Shown here in pieces: positions 45,513-56,974 of a stretch of 64,000 bases of DNA (positions within the stretch are counted from its first letter, which is position 1; the number at the start of each line of letters is the position of its first letter). The DNA is taken from contig NC_087252.1 of the NCBI RefSeq assembly GCF_037042905.1, positions 24,633,401-24,697,400 of the forward strand, in the 5' to 3' direction. This DNA is from Lytechinus pictus (taxonomy: Eukaryota; Echinodermata; Echinoidea; Temnopleuroida; Toxopneustidae). The notes beneath the pieces were generated by a model. The model ran no database searches, was not told the origin of the DNA, and saw nothing but the letters and a program-made list of their open reading frames with translations. A program made the translations under genes and the position numbers.

Positions 45513-45959
45513 TCAGGCTGATGCACATGTGACACTGCCAACGTCAAAACTTTGAAGGGGCGCAATTCCTCCCCAATAATTAAGCAGCGTCAGATTTCGA
45601 GGCACAGATTTGGCACTGGCTATCTGGCTCGATCTGGGCACAATTTCAATATGCTTTTCCAGGATATGACACTTTTCATTAAGTTTAGCACCCCAATCCT
45701 CTAAGGGATCTCCGATACCCAGTTTTTCAGATTTTCTTGGCAATATCACAGAATTGTTTTTGAGGAAGCAATATATGATTTTCACACTGGGGAGGGATCG
45801 TTATGCTTTTGAGTTGACCCCCCCCCCCCCCATTAACAAAGGGGCCGGGGGGGGGGTTCTCACTGAAAATAATCAACTATATATAGAAAATTTAAAAAAA
45901 ATTGAGGCCCGGGAAAAAGGACAAGAAATCGAATAAGAATACCACCAAATAATAATTAT

Positions 45960-46059
45960 CATTATGACCCGGCTAAAGCCAGGGTAACAGCGCTTAGAAA
46001 CCGTAAGCGTTATATTAATGGTTCATATTATTATGATGATGAATATTATTATTATTATA

Positions 46060-46075
<16 letters not shown>
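45960..46075 (+). mobile_element. 3' end of a SINE-like retroposon
   Basis: gctaaagccagggtaacagc, then cttagaaaccgtaagcgtta, then an (att)n-like tail. This resembles the 3' part and tail of tRNA-type SINEs. The 5' tRNA-like part is missing. Confidence 0.5.
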
Positions 46076-46255
<180 letters not shown>

Positions 46256-46577
46256 CTTCTACTGTCAGTGACTGTACTAAAATTGCTAGTGATGTAGATA
46301 GTGGAAAATCCGAGTTTTGAAGCTGACACAGTATTAAAGTTCTATCACAATATTATATGTTGTATAAAGAACCATGTATTAAGGTTTTTCACACCATCAA
46401 GAACATCATAGCCATATAGCTGCATGGGGTATAGTTAGAAAACGGTTCTAAAACTCCTGTCTACTTCTTTAAAGAACCTTAAACGGTTCAAAGAACAAAA
46501 CCGGCCCTTTTATTAGGGTTTATAATCGGGCGGGGGGGGGGGGGGGCAGTCCGATATTGCTGTATACATGCGTGGCC

Positions 46578-47520
46578 TTAAGGACGTTCCACAGTTATAT
46601 TTGTGCACATTATGATCTGCGCATAGTTTACACTCTGCGCGCTGACGTCACAATGGATGAACAGGTATTAATTAGCTGCGGGTATGAGCTGATTTTTCTC
46701 ATCTTCTGCACTTTAACTGCAGATCCGATGCGTTATTTCATGAAGCTAAAAAATTGAATTATTCCATGGACCATTCAAAAAAATATTCTCTACAATTTCA
46801 AAATACTTTACTCTGCAGTGCTGCCAAGAATCACGAATATTAGCCCGAGTTTGAATAAATGGTAGAGTGGTTTTGATTTTTTCTTCACATAGATACTAAG
46901 CATTCGGCCCATTTTTGGTGTTTTAAAAAGCACATTTGCTGTAATAAAAATGCTGATAGTTTAAAAACAAGCACATGAACCCTTATTTTTTAATGTTTGT
47001 ACCTCTTAGGTATACCTTCCTCTACAACTCTGCAAATTTTGGTGAAAATGACATGGATTTTGAATAAAGTGCAGCATTTATTGTACGTTTGTAGTTTGTT
47101 ACTGAAATTTTACATTTTTCAGATTGGGATTTTGTTATCTTTTACGCCATTTTTAAGAACTGACAGTGCTGTTAAACTTAAAATTGCAAACAAATAGCAC
47201 TATTAATAGATTCTCCATTATAATGATACAATTATTAACTCTCTTGCGAAATTTGATGACTTTTTCATGTATTTTGAATGAGTAATGGAGGTTTAAACTC
47301 ATTGTAGTAAACTTGGGCGGTCTAAAAATGCCAAATTCTTTTGAATGCGCAATTCTTAAGAACATCAATTTGGGTGAACTTTGAAGCTCTATAGCAAAAA
47401 ATCAAGCACATGGACCTATGTTAATTTTTGCATATTTCGAATATTAAGGTTCTAAAGTATCTATGTGCAAAGTTTGGTAAAAATGACATGGATTTCACTT
47501 TAACTGTGGAACGTCCTTAA
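46578..47520. mobile_element. TTAA-flanked non-autonomous DNA element, 935 bp
   Basis: Exact 16-bp inverted termini ggacgttccacagtta (from 46582) and its inverse (to 47516), each directly flanked by ttaa (46578-46581 and 47517-47520). TTAA target duplications are characteristic of piggyBac and Kolobok elements. No transposase frame is present. Inside, a short CpG-rich part (46610-46660) resembles promoter sequence. Confidence 0.8.
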
Positions 47521-48330
47521 ACGCGTTTAAAAGGGGTATTTTAAATTTGTTTCAGTTTTGGACGCGGGCGCGCATGCAAGGTATGAAAATCAAAAAAAAT
47601 TTAAAAGGTGGTTTTGAAAGACTGAATGGTCAATGGTCAATTGCGGGGTCAAATAACGTGTTTAGGATATGTTTTTCCCCAAGCTTTTTCCCCGGGGCTT
47701 TTTCCTCCTCGTTTCTAAAAAGTGTTCGGGCCCAAGACAAATCTTGTTTATGGGTCGTATTCTGGCGACAATTTGTTTAGGGGCCAAAATGTGTAAAGCC
47801 CGCTAAAAATTTGTTTAGGGGTGTTTGGAAATAATTTGGTCACGCATGTACAGCAATACATTTGACTGCCTCCCGCACCCCCCCCCCCGGGTTTACAATG
47901 CATAAAATCGTCTTGATTATAGGCATACTGAAAAGATAAAGTCAGGACTACGTATCATAGGATAGGAAACATATAGGCACTCTTTACGTAGGCCTACAAT
48001 TAAGTTGAATAAAATTTGAAAGTCGTCTTTTAGTTAGGTAACTACAGTCCAAAAGTTTGATTTTAATTCTCTGAGCCCTATTACCATAGTAATTGCCATC
48101 CGATGGAAAAGTATATATAGTTGGCTTTCAGATGAAAAGGGCCCCCATAACAACAGTTCAGGTTGCGGTGCCGTAAGAGCTAGAGAAAGAAAAATAAAGG
48201 CATTATATTACTTGCCAGTCTTATACCAATTAAACCCCTGGCGCGGTGATTTAGCTAGCCTATATAGTTTGGTTCGGTTTCTGGATGGATGCCTGAAAAG
48301 ATAATTAATCAGAAATGGGCGGGAAATTTA

Positions 48331-48368
<38 letters not shown>

Positions 48369-48485
48369 TCAGATTAGATTTTAGTTTAAAAAAAAAGATG
48401 GGTGCATGTATGGCGCCAATGAGAGTTGGAATAGATCATTTCAGCACTATATAAGAAATTTGTAGGCCTAATCACGGGAGTGGTA
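47521..48485. other. Intergenic DNA, no gene recognised
   Basis: 47540-47830 contains a fragment (aaaaggtggttttgaaag, ggtcaatggtcaattgcgg) of uncertain nature. A (ta)n run lies at 48334-48361. Nothing else is seen. Confidence 0.4.
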
Positions 48486-49085
48486 ACTCAATTCAATTCA
48501 ATTCAATTTTATTTTCCACATATTGAGTAAAAACATGCAATATAATTACAATTGAATACATACATAGATAATAAACAATACAAATATAAAAAGTTACAAT
48601 ATATTACATAAAAAAGACATAGAATAATCAAAATGTGGAGGGGATTGACAAAGGCCATATTGATCTATCAAGGTCAATCCCCAATGAAAGAAATAAATGG
48701 AATACACAAATTACATATGGATAAAAAAAGAAAAAAGATACTAGACCTCAAAACCCCAGACAAAGCAAGAGAAAGTAAAATACGAATAAAGGGGGAGAGG
48801 CAAATATAAAACTACATTAAGGAGTAAGAAGGTAAAATTTATATTTCCGTTTGAAAGACAGGAGTGTGGGGGAATGTTTGAGTTCATTTGATAAAGAATT
48901 CCAAAGTTTGGGTCCGACATATTGAATAGTGTTTCGTGAAAATGTGTATTTGAAATTTGGAATAAAGAGATCATTCGCTTGTCTGGTTAGACGACCAGTA
49001 AGTGATTTATTTTGTACAAAACATATTTATTAAGAAAGTTTGGCAAGAGATTATTGTAATAAGAATACATAAATATAGCAGTTTG
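48486..49085 (-). pseudogene. 3' fragment of a CR1/L2-type LINE
   Basis: On the minus strand a frame reads QTAIFMYSYYNNLLPNF and, after a frameshift and stop near 48990, NDLFIPNFKYTFSRNT, then IQYVGPKLWNSLSNELKH and SFKRKYKFYLL. This is the usual carboxy end of CR1/L2-group reverse transcriptase proteins. A 3'UTR and a terminal (aattg)n run (48486-48516) follow. It is heavily 5'-truncated and frameshifted, and distinct from the LINE at 33570-35150. Confidence 0.75.
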
Positions 49086-49091
49086 TTTATT

Positions 49092-50343
49092 ATTACCCAC
49101 TGGGCAATTTGTTACCGATTACCAATTTTACCGGTTATTACCGGTAATATCACCCGGAAATTTGAGTAACACCAAATATTACCGTTATTACCATGTTATT
49201 ACCGAAATTATAATTCCTGTTGATACCTGTTACTGTTATCACCCTGATGAAACCTACATTTACCTAGTTACAACAGGGTGATGAGGGGTAATAAGGGTAA
49301 TGTTGAATGACTTTGATTGGTTATAACATTGCAAACTTTAGTAATAAGAGCAATCTTACAGCAATCCCAGCGAAATTTTCAAAGTCCAAAAAATTACTGT
49401 TATCACCCTGATGAAACCAACATTTTACCCAGTTACAAACAGGTTGATAAGGGGTAATGGGTAATGTTGAAACGCTTCCATTCCCAGACAGCAAAGTATC
49501 TGGATCACATACGGTTCTTATCTGGGATATCTGGGTCCCATATGGGCCCACATGGAACCCAGATGAAAACATATACTTGAACCCACATGGTGCCCAGATA
49601 GGACTCAGATGGAAACGAGACCTCCAACCCATGCGGAACCCATTAATATTGGGTAAATGGAGTAATATCAGATGGTACTATCAGGAAAATGCTGGGAATA
49701 TTAGTTACTCATGAATATTCATTACTACAATAAATGGCCAAAATTTTAGCTAATATAGCTGTAATAATTAATGTGTTTATGTTTATGCAATGATTCCACC
49801 CAGAAAATTTTCAGAAAAATGTGTAGTTTATATATCATATTAGTCATAATCATGACATTAATTTTAGAAAAATGTTTTAGGGTTGAATAATTGTTAACCA
49901 TAATTTGTCAAGTGTTGTATACTCGCTCAATATATAGAAGTAAATGACAGGGTTTGGTGGATAGGTGTAGGATAGGATTAGGATTAGGATGTAGGATTTT
50001 AGGATAGGATAAGATGATATGGCTTAGAGTATGGAGTTGTAAAAATGTGCTTCAATGACCCTAATGACACTAATTGTTTTTTTAATGAGCCGACATTAAT
50101 TGGGTAATATTGGGTAAACAGAGTAATATCGGGCGGTATAAATATCATGAAAATAACTGGAAATATCGGTTACATCATACTGGGTAATATTGGGTAAATG
50201 GAGTAATATCGGGTCCGGGTAATAATGGGGAAAGATTGGTCTACTATTTCCCCGTTACTACCCACTGGTGTTACCGTGGTAATAACTACGTTATTACCTG
50301 TTACAACCCGGGTAATATCGGGTAAAATGGCCCAGTGGGTAAT
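49092..50343. mobile_element. DNA element with 14-bp TIRs and 'ggtaatattgggtaa' subterminal repeats
   Basis: Perfect inverted termini attacccactgggc and gcccagtgggtaat. Both ends are filled with 'ggtaata' and 'tattacc' words, for example at 49110-49220 and 50100-50300. The middle (49485-49640) has a short repeat around 'gggtcccatatgggcccaca'. There is no transposase and no clear target duplication. Confidence 0.6.
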
Positions 50344-50939
50344 TTGATCTATAGTGAGTATTTTATATTTGGCAAAAAATGGTGCTGTATATATGTGTAT
50401 ATGTATATATGTATATCCTTGATATAATACAGTCGACCGGCTATATAGAATAGGCCTGGCAATAGTGAACTAGCTAGGCTTTTGTCAGTCAGAAAGAGTC
50501 TGGATTTTGTAATTGCCAAAGACCCCGGCCAAAGAAAATTCATGTTGCTGATGAAGTCATATCCCCAATAAGCTATTTTAATCCACCAAGCTGCACTGGA
50601 AGGTACTATTAGGCCTAATGACAATCCGCCCTAAAAGTAATGTTTTATTCATGGTTTTACCAAGGAGTTTTTACCCATGGAGGTTTGATGTAGGTATCTG
50701 GGCCTCAGTCTGATCTACCAGAGTGTCTGCGCCTCCCCAACGAAACCCTCGGCCCAGATCCATTCGAATAATATATATGCAAAGTTCACCGGGGAAGTGT
50801 GCGTTGCACACAGACGATAAGTAAGGTACCGGTATGTGTATTGGATATTCTAGCCATGCAATGCTGAAGGTTATCCACCTCAACGTGCATGCATCATCAC
50901 CGACTGAAAATAGGAAGGACAAAGCCCAGTGCAGCTCAA
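50344..50939. other. Upstream flank of the PRDM9-like gene
   Basis: AT-rich DNA, becoming more GC-rich from about 50680. The stretch 50700-50900 has no recognised exon. A minus-strand 99-codon frame here (50970-50671) crosses the promoter and is not supported. Confidence 0.4.
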
Positions 50940-51198
50940 GACGAGAATAGCGCATGCGCATTTCATTCAAGACTCATCGCTTGCTGGCCAATGATTGGCT
51001 GGACACGCTGCATTGCATTGCATACACGGCCGTACCATCGAGAAGGGGAGGATTTGTACGCTATCCGAAATGGACGATTCATTTTTGTACTGATATTTTC
51101 GGATTTTACAAGTGACTTCAATATCCCGGAATTGGATCGTTGGCATGGCCATGTTCTTTCCCCGATGCCGTGATGCAAAGTAATTTTTCGTATCGCCG
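50940..51198 (+). promoter_or_regulatory. CpG-type promoter and 5'UTR exon of the PRDM9-like gene
   Basis: gcgcatgcgc at 50950-50959 is an NRF1 palindrome. gccaatgattggc at 50987-50999 is a pair of back-to-back CCAAT boxes (NF-Y). Downstream, a CpG-richer exon-like stretch ends in tatcgccg|gtgagtatt, a strong donor at 51199. The ATGs in it lead only to short frames. It is the nearest promoter-like sequence upstream of the coding start at 56950, and the acceptor at 56894 can receive this exon. The link between them is inferred. Confidence 0.5.
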
Positions 51199-52130
51199 GT
51201 GAGTATTCAAAATTAATTGGATATTTTTGGGTGTTAGCCATGTGGGATCCGATTCGTCGGCTATTTTTGTACGCAGTATGTATGCGAATGCGAGCTGCTA
51301 TATGCGTGTTGTACTTGTAGTTGTACGTGTACTATTGCAATGCCATGTTTAGTTTTTGTGCAGCAGTTGTGTGTGTATTGAAGTGGCCGTGGCATTGTGT
51401 GGGCTCGGCCATTTGCGTGTGTCATATGGATTGCTCTTTCTAATGACAAATGTCATTGTTCAGCTCGGTGTCGTCAGTGCAAAGCAGTGCCAGTGAGCTG
51501 TGCCTGCATGGATGCATGTGGTGTGGTGCCAGATCATATTAATGAAGAGTGAACTGAGTGGAAGGGAGCTGGAGGTGCATGTGAAACGTGTTGTGGAATT
51601 AATTGCAATATTGTTTGTGATCAGTTGTTAATTGCCGTGACTCAATGTTAGCATCCAAATTATTTTTTTTTTACTGGTATCAGGCCACATTGTTCATTTT
51701 CAGAATATAGGCCTATATTAAAAAAAAAACCTTTGGGCCTTTCTTGATCTTGAAATATTTGCCTGGCCTTGCCCTTGCTTTGCACATATGGAGTCATAGG
51801 GGACACTAGATTTTTAGGGGAAAAAATGAAAAGGGAAAAAGTATTTTAAAATGAAGAAAATAAATGGAAGAAAATAAACAGAACAGGGATAATTCAAGTA
51901 AGCCTATTTAAAGTCAATAAACAAACGAAAGTCAAAGAAGAGTCATAGAAACTAAAATTCCCCTGCAATTTAATCAAGAAAAAAAAACGTGCCCCACCCC
52001 ATCAAAATGTCACTCTATCCAATATCCATCCCCTGGCCTAGTGCATTTGCCCCTCACGATTTGATGCCATGATGGGTCTGCAGATGCAGATAGCCAGTAT
52101 GTCAGAATCTATTGGCCTATATCGGCTGCC
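51199..52130. other. First part of the leader intron
   Basis: Intron sequence after the donor at 51199. 51240-51560 is moderately GC-rich and TG-rich. Nothing else is recognised. Confidence 0.4.
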
Positions 52131-52327
52131 CAGGGGCTGTTGTTTCATAAAGCTACATGTATTAAGTTAAGGGTGACTTATGAGCTGACTGGTGATCCTT
52201 TCTTGTGGTAAATGATATTCACCATTTAATGTTCATCGGTGATTATAGCACGAACAGTAGGTTCACCAGTCGTTCTTAAAGTCACGCTCCTAACTTCCAA
52301 ACAGCTAAATCATGAAATACCCACCAG
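52131..52327. mobile_element. Palindromic MITE, 'tgtttcataaag' family
   Basis: Left arm gttgtttcataaagctacat, then aagttaagggtgactta and gactggtgatcctttcttg. The right arm is the inverse, ending atgaaatacccaccag. About 200 bp, in the leader intron. Confidence 0.75.
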
Positions 52328-53212
52328 ATCACAGTCCAAACCAATGATGGAGGAGATGTAAAGCTCTACTGCCATAAATTTGAGGGAGAGGGGCTTAAAG
52401 AAAATTCATAAATTTCTTCCTTAAGAATGTTTTGGGAAAATACCCTTTTTTTTGGGGGGGGGGCCCGGGGGGGGGGGGGGGTGGTTCTTATGGCTCAAAA
52501 GTAAAAATGGGGAAACCTTCCATAGTGCCTTTTCACAAGGCAATTCCAGCATGGATTTGAATAAAAAAATACATCTACACTCTAGGTTGGGCTCAGGGTG
52601 ATTTCACCCCCAAATTCATGCAAGAGCCTTGAAAAATAAAATAAGGTGCCCCGGTAGTCCCCTTTCACTGCAAACTATTAAATGTTACAGACTTAAGATA
52701 TGTATTATTTAGCCTTCTTTTTAGGCAATAAGCCTATAGGCCTTCTTCAGGTATATGTTATGAAATGTAGCCCCCCCCCCCAAAAAAAAAGAAATCCTGA
52801 TTCCCAAATGCATACAGGTACATGTATAATGCAGTTCCCAGAGGACCATTCTGAAGTTGAATAGAATGTTACACAGTGAGAGAAAAAGTTCGTAAAAAAA
52901 ACAGGGGGGGGGGGGCTTGCAGGGGCAAAAAGGGGACTCCTGCTAAGCAATGTTCTGGAGCCAGGGTGGTGGCAAAGCCCATTTTGCTTCCTTGTTCATT
53001 GTTGTTCATGTTGGGTGAGACAGGGTGACATATTAGGATGTGTCACAGCATCAGGGGGGGGGGGGCAGTTGGTAATCTTAGGGAGTAAAAAAGAAGGGGG
53101 GGGGGAGAAAGAGGGCCACAGAACGGTTTGGGGCTGACTGCTGATCGAGTCAGGTGACCATACGAAAAAAATCACAATCAGTTGAGGGCATTTGTACGTT
53201 TTTTATACACCC
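52328..53212. other. Leader intron with G-run fragments
   Basis: G runs at 52455-52482, 52905-52915, 53056-53064 and 53097-53105 next to A/T-rich text. No genes. Confidence 0.4.
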
Positions 53213-54160
53213 GTCCTAGACAGGGCGTGTGGTATCACGCTCGGTGTCCGTCCGTTGACTTTTCCTTGTATTTTTGCGATAACTTCAGTTTGACTTAACC
53301 TACATGTAGGCTCACATAATTTGGTTTGTATGATACTAGCATAGATCCCAGGAAGCCTATTGATTTTTAAGTCCAAAGGTCAAGGTCACAGTGACATGTT
53401 TTCATCTTAGACTTCCGCAGTCTTTGTAAACATGGTAACTTCAGTTTAACTTAACCTACATGTAGGCTCAATATAATTTGGTGTGTATGATATAGCATGG
53501 ATCCCAGGAAGCCTATTGATTTTGAGGTCAAAAGATCAAAGGTCAAGGTCACAATGACATGCTTTTATTTTACCCTTCTGAAGTCCTTGTAAACGCGATA
53601 ACTTTAGTTGAACTTATCCTAGGCTCATATAATTTGAGGTGTTTGATAGTTTACTAGCATGGATCCCAGGAAGCCTATCAATTTTTGTCCAAAGGTCAAG
53701 GTCACAGTGATGTGTTTTCATATTACCCTTCTGAATTCCGATAACATTAGTTGAACTTATCCTAGGCTCATAATTTGAGGTGTATGATATTACATGTACA
53801 TGTAGCATGGATCCCAGGAAGCATATCGATTTTGAGGTCAAAAGGTCAAGGTCACAGTGACTTGTTATCATCTTCTGAAGTCATTGTAAACGCAATAACT
53901 GTAGTTTAACTTTATCTATGCTCATATAATTTGGTAGTATTCATACTAGCATGGATCCCAGGAAGCCTATTGATTTTGAGGTCAAAAAGTCAAAGGTCAA
54001 TGTTAGAGTGACTTCATCTTACCCTTCTGAAGTTCTTGTAAAAGTTCTAACTTCAGTTAAACATAATTTGGTGTGTATGATACCATCATGGATCCCAGGA
54101 ATCCTACAGCTTTTGAGTTCAAAAGGTCAAAGGTCAAGGTCAAAATGACATAGTAGGGGG
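53213..54160. repeat. Tandem array of about 150-180-bp units with nuclear-receptor-like half-sites
   Basis: About six units, each with 'gataacttcagttgaactta', 'ggctcatataatttggtgtg', 'agcatggatcccaggaagcc' and a 'caaaggtcaaggtcacagtg' block. The half-site words are near 53378, 53535, 53693, 53845, 53985 and 54126. The array starts after cagggcgtgtggtatcacgc. It belongs to the same general class as the array in 44356-45316 but has a different consensus. Confidence 0.8.
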
Positions 54161-54175
54161 GACATTTGATATTCT

Positions 54176-54250
54176 GCCCCCTCGGGATTTCCGCCCATGT
54201 TCCTTCAGATTGAAAGACGAGAGTCATAACCACTAGACCACGAGGCCCCC
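54176..54250 (-). mobile_element. tRNA-like sequence, probably a SINE head, minus strand
   Basis: On the minus strand it reads ggcctcgtggtctagtggtt (A-box), then actctcgtctttcaatctga (anticodon arm with TTC in the loop) and a weak B-box (cggaaatcccgag). It resembles a diverged tRNA-Glu. The B-box is degenerate, so I call a retroposed relic. Confidence 0.5.
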
Positions 54251-54550
54251 ACATTTATAGTAAAGGGCAATTCCAAGCAAAAGTGGAAATTTTCCAAAAA
54301 AATATATTGGCTCTATTTCAAATCTGGACCAATTTTTCTATCAAAACTCATATGGAATTTCATATAAAAGGGGAACATAATTAGCCACAATTTTTTTTCT
54401 TACGCATCTCCTTATAGAAGAATCCAAACCATACAAGAAATTCTATACATGGGACTACATATATTGTTTTTTACTTAATTTCAATTTAACAGAAAACTAT
54501 TGCTTGTTTTGTAAAATTTTCTTTTGGATAATTAGCAAGGGAAGGGTAAC

Positions 54551-56690
54551 CGTTAGGCAGGGCTCCACACTAACCCTTTTTTTCTACTGGTCCAACCTAT
54601 TCATGTCGGACCAGTAGATACCCAGTTTTTCCATTTTTTACTGGTCCGAACCTAAAATCTACTGGTCCCCAAAATAAAGAAAACATTAAAAAAAGGCGTG
54701 AGTTTATTTTGCTGTCCTTTCTTGTTACCCCCCCCCCCAAAAAAAATGAAGGAATGAATGAAAGACAAAAAGAAAGCAAGACAAAAAGAAACAAAGGAAG
54801 AAATAATAAAAGAAAGGAAGGAAGAACAAATAAAAGGTAAAGAAAGGATAGATGTGAAGGAAGGAAAAAGAAAGAAAGAAAAAAAGAACAAAAGAAAAAA
54901 AGGAAAGAAAGAAAAAACAAAAGACAGAAAGTAATGAAAAAAGGAAAGAAGCAATAAAATAAGAAAGAAAGGGTATAAGGAAAGATGGAAAGAAGGAAAA
55001 AAGATAGAAAGAAAGAAAGAAAGAAAGGAAGAAAAAGGGTAAAGAAAGGATAAATGTGAAGGAAGGAAAAAAAGAAAGAACTGAAGAGGGAAAGGAAGGA
55101 AGGAAAGAAAGAACAAAAATAAGAAAGAAAGAACAAAAGAAAAAGAAGAAATAAAGGAATGAAGGAAAAAAAGAAAGAAGGAAAGAAATGAAGCAAGCAA
55201 TATAGAAAGAAAGAACAAAAGACAGAAAGAAGGAAAGAAGCAATAAAAAAAGAAAGAAAGGGTAAAAGGAGAGATGGAAAGAAGGAAAAAAGAAAGAAAG
55301 TATTGAAAGAAGGAAGAAATAAAGAAAGGTAAAATGATAGATAGAAGGAAAGAAGGAAGGAAGCAAGCAAGCAATAGAAAAAAGAAAGAAAATGTAAAAT
55401 AGATGAAAGTAAGAAAAAAAAGAAAGACCGAAAGACAAAGAAAGGAAGGAATGAGGGAAAAAAAGAACGAAAGAAGAAAGGAAAGGAAGCAAGCAGTAAA
55501 AAAAAAAAAAAAAAAGGTAAAAGGATAGATGGAATGAAGGGAAAAAAGAAAGAACAGAAAGGAAGGAATGAATGAAAGAAAGAGAGAAAGGGCTGAAAGA
55601 AGGAAGAAATAAAAAACAAGAAATGGTAAAGAAAGGATGGATGGAATGAAGAAAGAAACAAAGAATGAAGGAAATAAAGGGTAAAAAGAAGGAAAGGAAG
55701 AAAGAAAGAAGAGATAAATATAGGATGGATGGACTCAAGAATAAAAGAAAGAAAGAAATCAAAAAAGAAAGAGAAAAAGAAATAGAGAAAAATGTTAAAA
55801 GGACAGAAAGAATGAATGAACGAAAGACAAAGAATAATTAAAAAAGAAAGACAGTAACAAAAAAAATTAAAGAAGAGAGGGAAGAAACAAAGAAAGATTG
55901 AAAAGAAAGAAGGAAAGAAAGATAGAAAGAAAACAGAGGAAGAAAGCTAAAACTATCATAAATAAATTATCAGTTTCTTTTTGGCTCAATTAAGATATAG
56001 CTACGAAAGAAACCAAGTGTATCAACACACACACAAATGCATATGTGGGGCTATCATGTATTCAGACGATATCACTCGAAACCCGATCTCTTTGAACTAA
56101 AACAGAAGTGAAAATTTCTCCTTTTACTGCTTACAAATGACAGTTACCCCAATTTTTTGGAAATATGGACATTATAAGAGCTTTTCATTAGTGTGAAATG
56201 TGAATTTTTACCGTTCTGTGAGAGATTTCTGCCAGAGGTTTGCCAAGCTTCGCCAAGCTTCGTTCGTGCAGCCAGTAGAAAATTCACCATGTGGGCTGTG
56301 TGGCTGGCTAGCCATGTGTACACTGTATGTTACCCTAGTAAAAATTGCATGCGATTCATTCTGTGTGTATCCTGTGTGTGAATGACCAAATTTAACGGGA
56401 GGAAAATGGTTTGCAATTTGAGTCATGGAATATTTTTTATGTTTATGTTGGACTAGTGAATTTGACCATTTCTGGAAAAGTTACTGGCCCAACAATGGTT
56501 TTTATTACTGTTTATGTCGGACCCATAAATCTTGCTATTTTTGGAAAAATTACCGGCCCGACAATGATATTTTCTTACTGGTCTTGTCGGATCAGTAAAT
56601 CTTGCTATTTCTGAAAATCTACCGGCCCGACAGTGATTTTTACCGGTCTGGGACCGTCGGACCGGCGCTAGTGTCGAGCCCTGCGTTAGG
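54551..56690. mobile_element. Non-autonomous hAT-like element, 2.1 kb, with target duplication
   Basis: Terminal cagggctc(c/g)acacta at 54558 is matched in inverse at the right end (to 56683). The direct repeat cgttagg flanks both sides (54551-54557 and 56684-56690), close to the 8-bp duplication of hAT elements. Subterminal 'actggtccgac' and 'ccggcccgacaatg' words are repeated several times at both ends, another hAT habit. No transposase is present; the middle is mainly a purine tract. It lies in the leader intron of the PRDM9-like gene. Confidence 0.8.
54725..55950. repeat. Polypurine (GAAA/GGAA)n tract, 1.2 kb
   Basis: Nearly pure A/G on the plus strand, with gaaagaaagg words and a loose longer periodicity (aagaaagggtaaa..ggatagatgtgaagg). 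It is inside the hAT-like element. The long Phe/Ser/Leu frames on the minus strand are artefacts. Confidence 0.95.
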
Positions 56691-56949
56691 GTTGTCACAG
56701 AAACCCTGATCTATTCTGAAGGTGCCTTTAAAGTTCGGATACAGTCACTCCAACAAAACCGACTCCAAAATGACCAATGATATGCTACATGTATCCAAAC
56801 ATTGATTTGATCCTTCTGGAGTCTAGTAGTGACTTGACAAGCTAATTTACATTCAATGAACCTAATGGATCCCATTGTCTGATCACTGTTGCAGATGAGC
56901 TACATGTACATCGAACAACTCTTAGAAGTGCATGTGAATCTGTACAAGT

Positions 56950-56974
56950 ATGGACAGTGAGAAAGAGGACCAAG
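56950..56974 (+). CDS. PRDM9: PRDM9-like coding exon 1 (start)
   Basis: Acceptor gttgcag|atgagc at 56894. ATG at 56950 gives MDSEKEDQ plus one base before donor caag|gtaagt. One base plus the two-base start of the exon at 60905 makes Gly, keeping frame. A short upstream frame (ATG 56895 to TGA 56960, 21 codons) overlaps this start in another frame. The exon is tiny, so this start is the least certain part of the model. Confidence 0.5.

Noticed and set aside
47405..47420. catggacctat, one arm of the 28-bp palindrome
   Set aside because: Eleven bases without the second arm; expected by chance at this level of searching.
54597..55762. Minus-strand frames of 240-354 codons resembling multi-pass membrane proteins
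   Set aside because: Caused by the polypurine tract inside the hAT-like element; only F/S/L/P codons.
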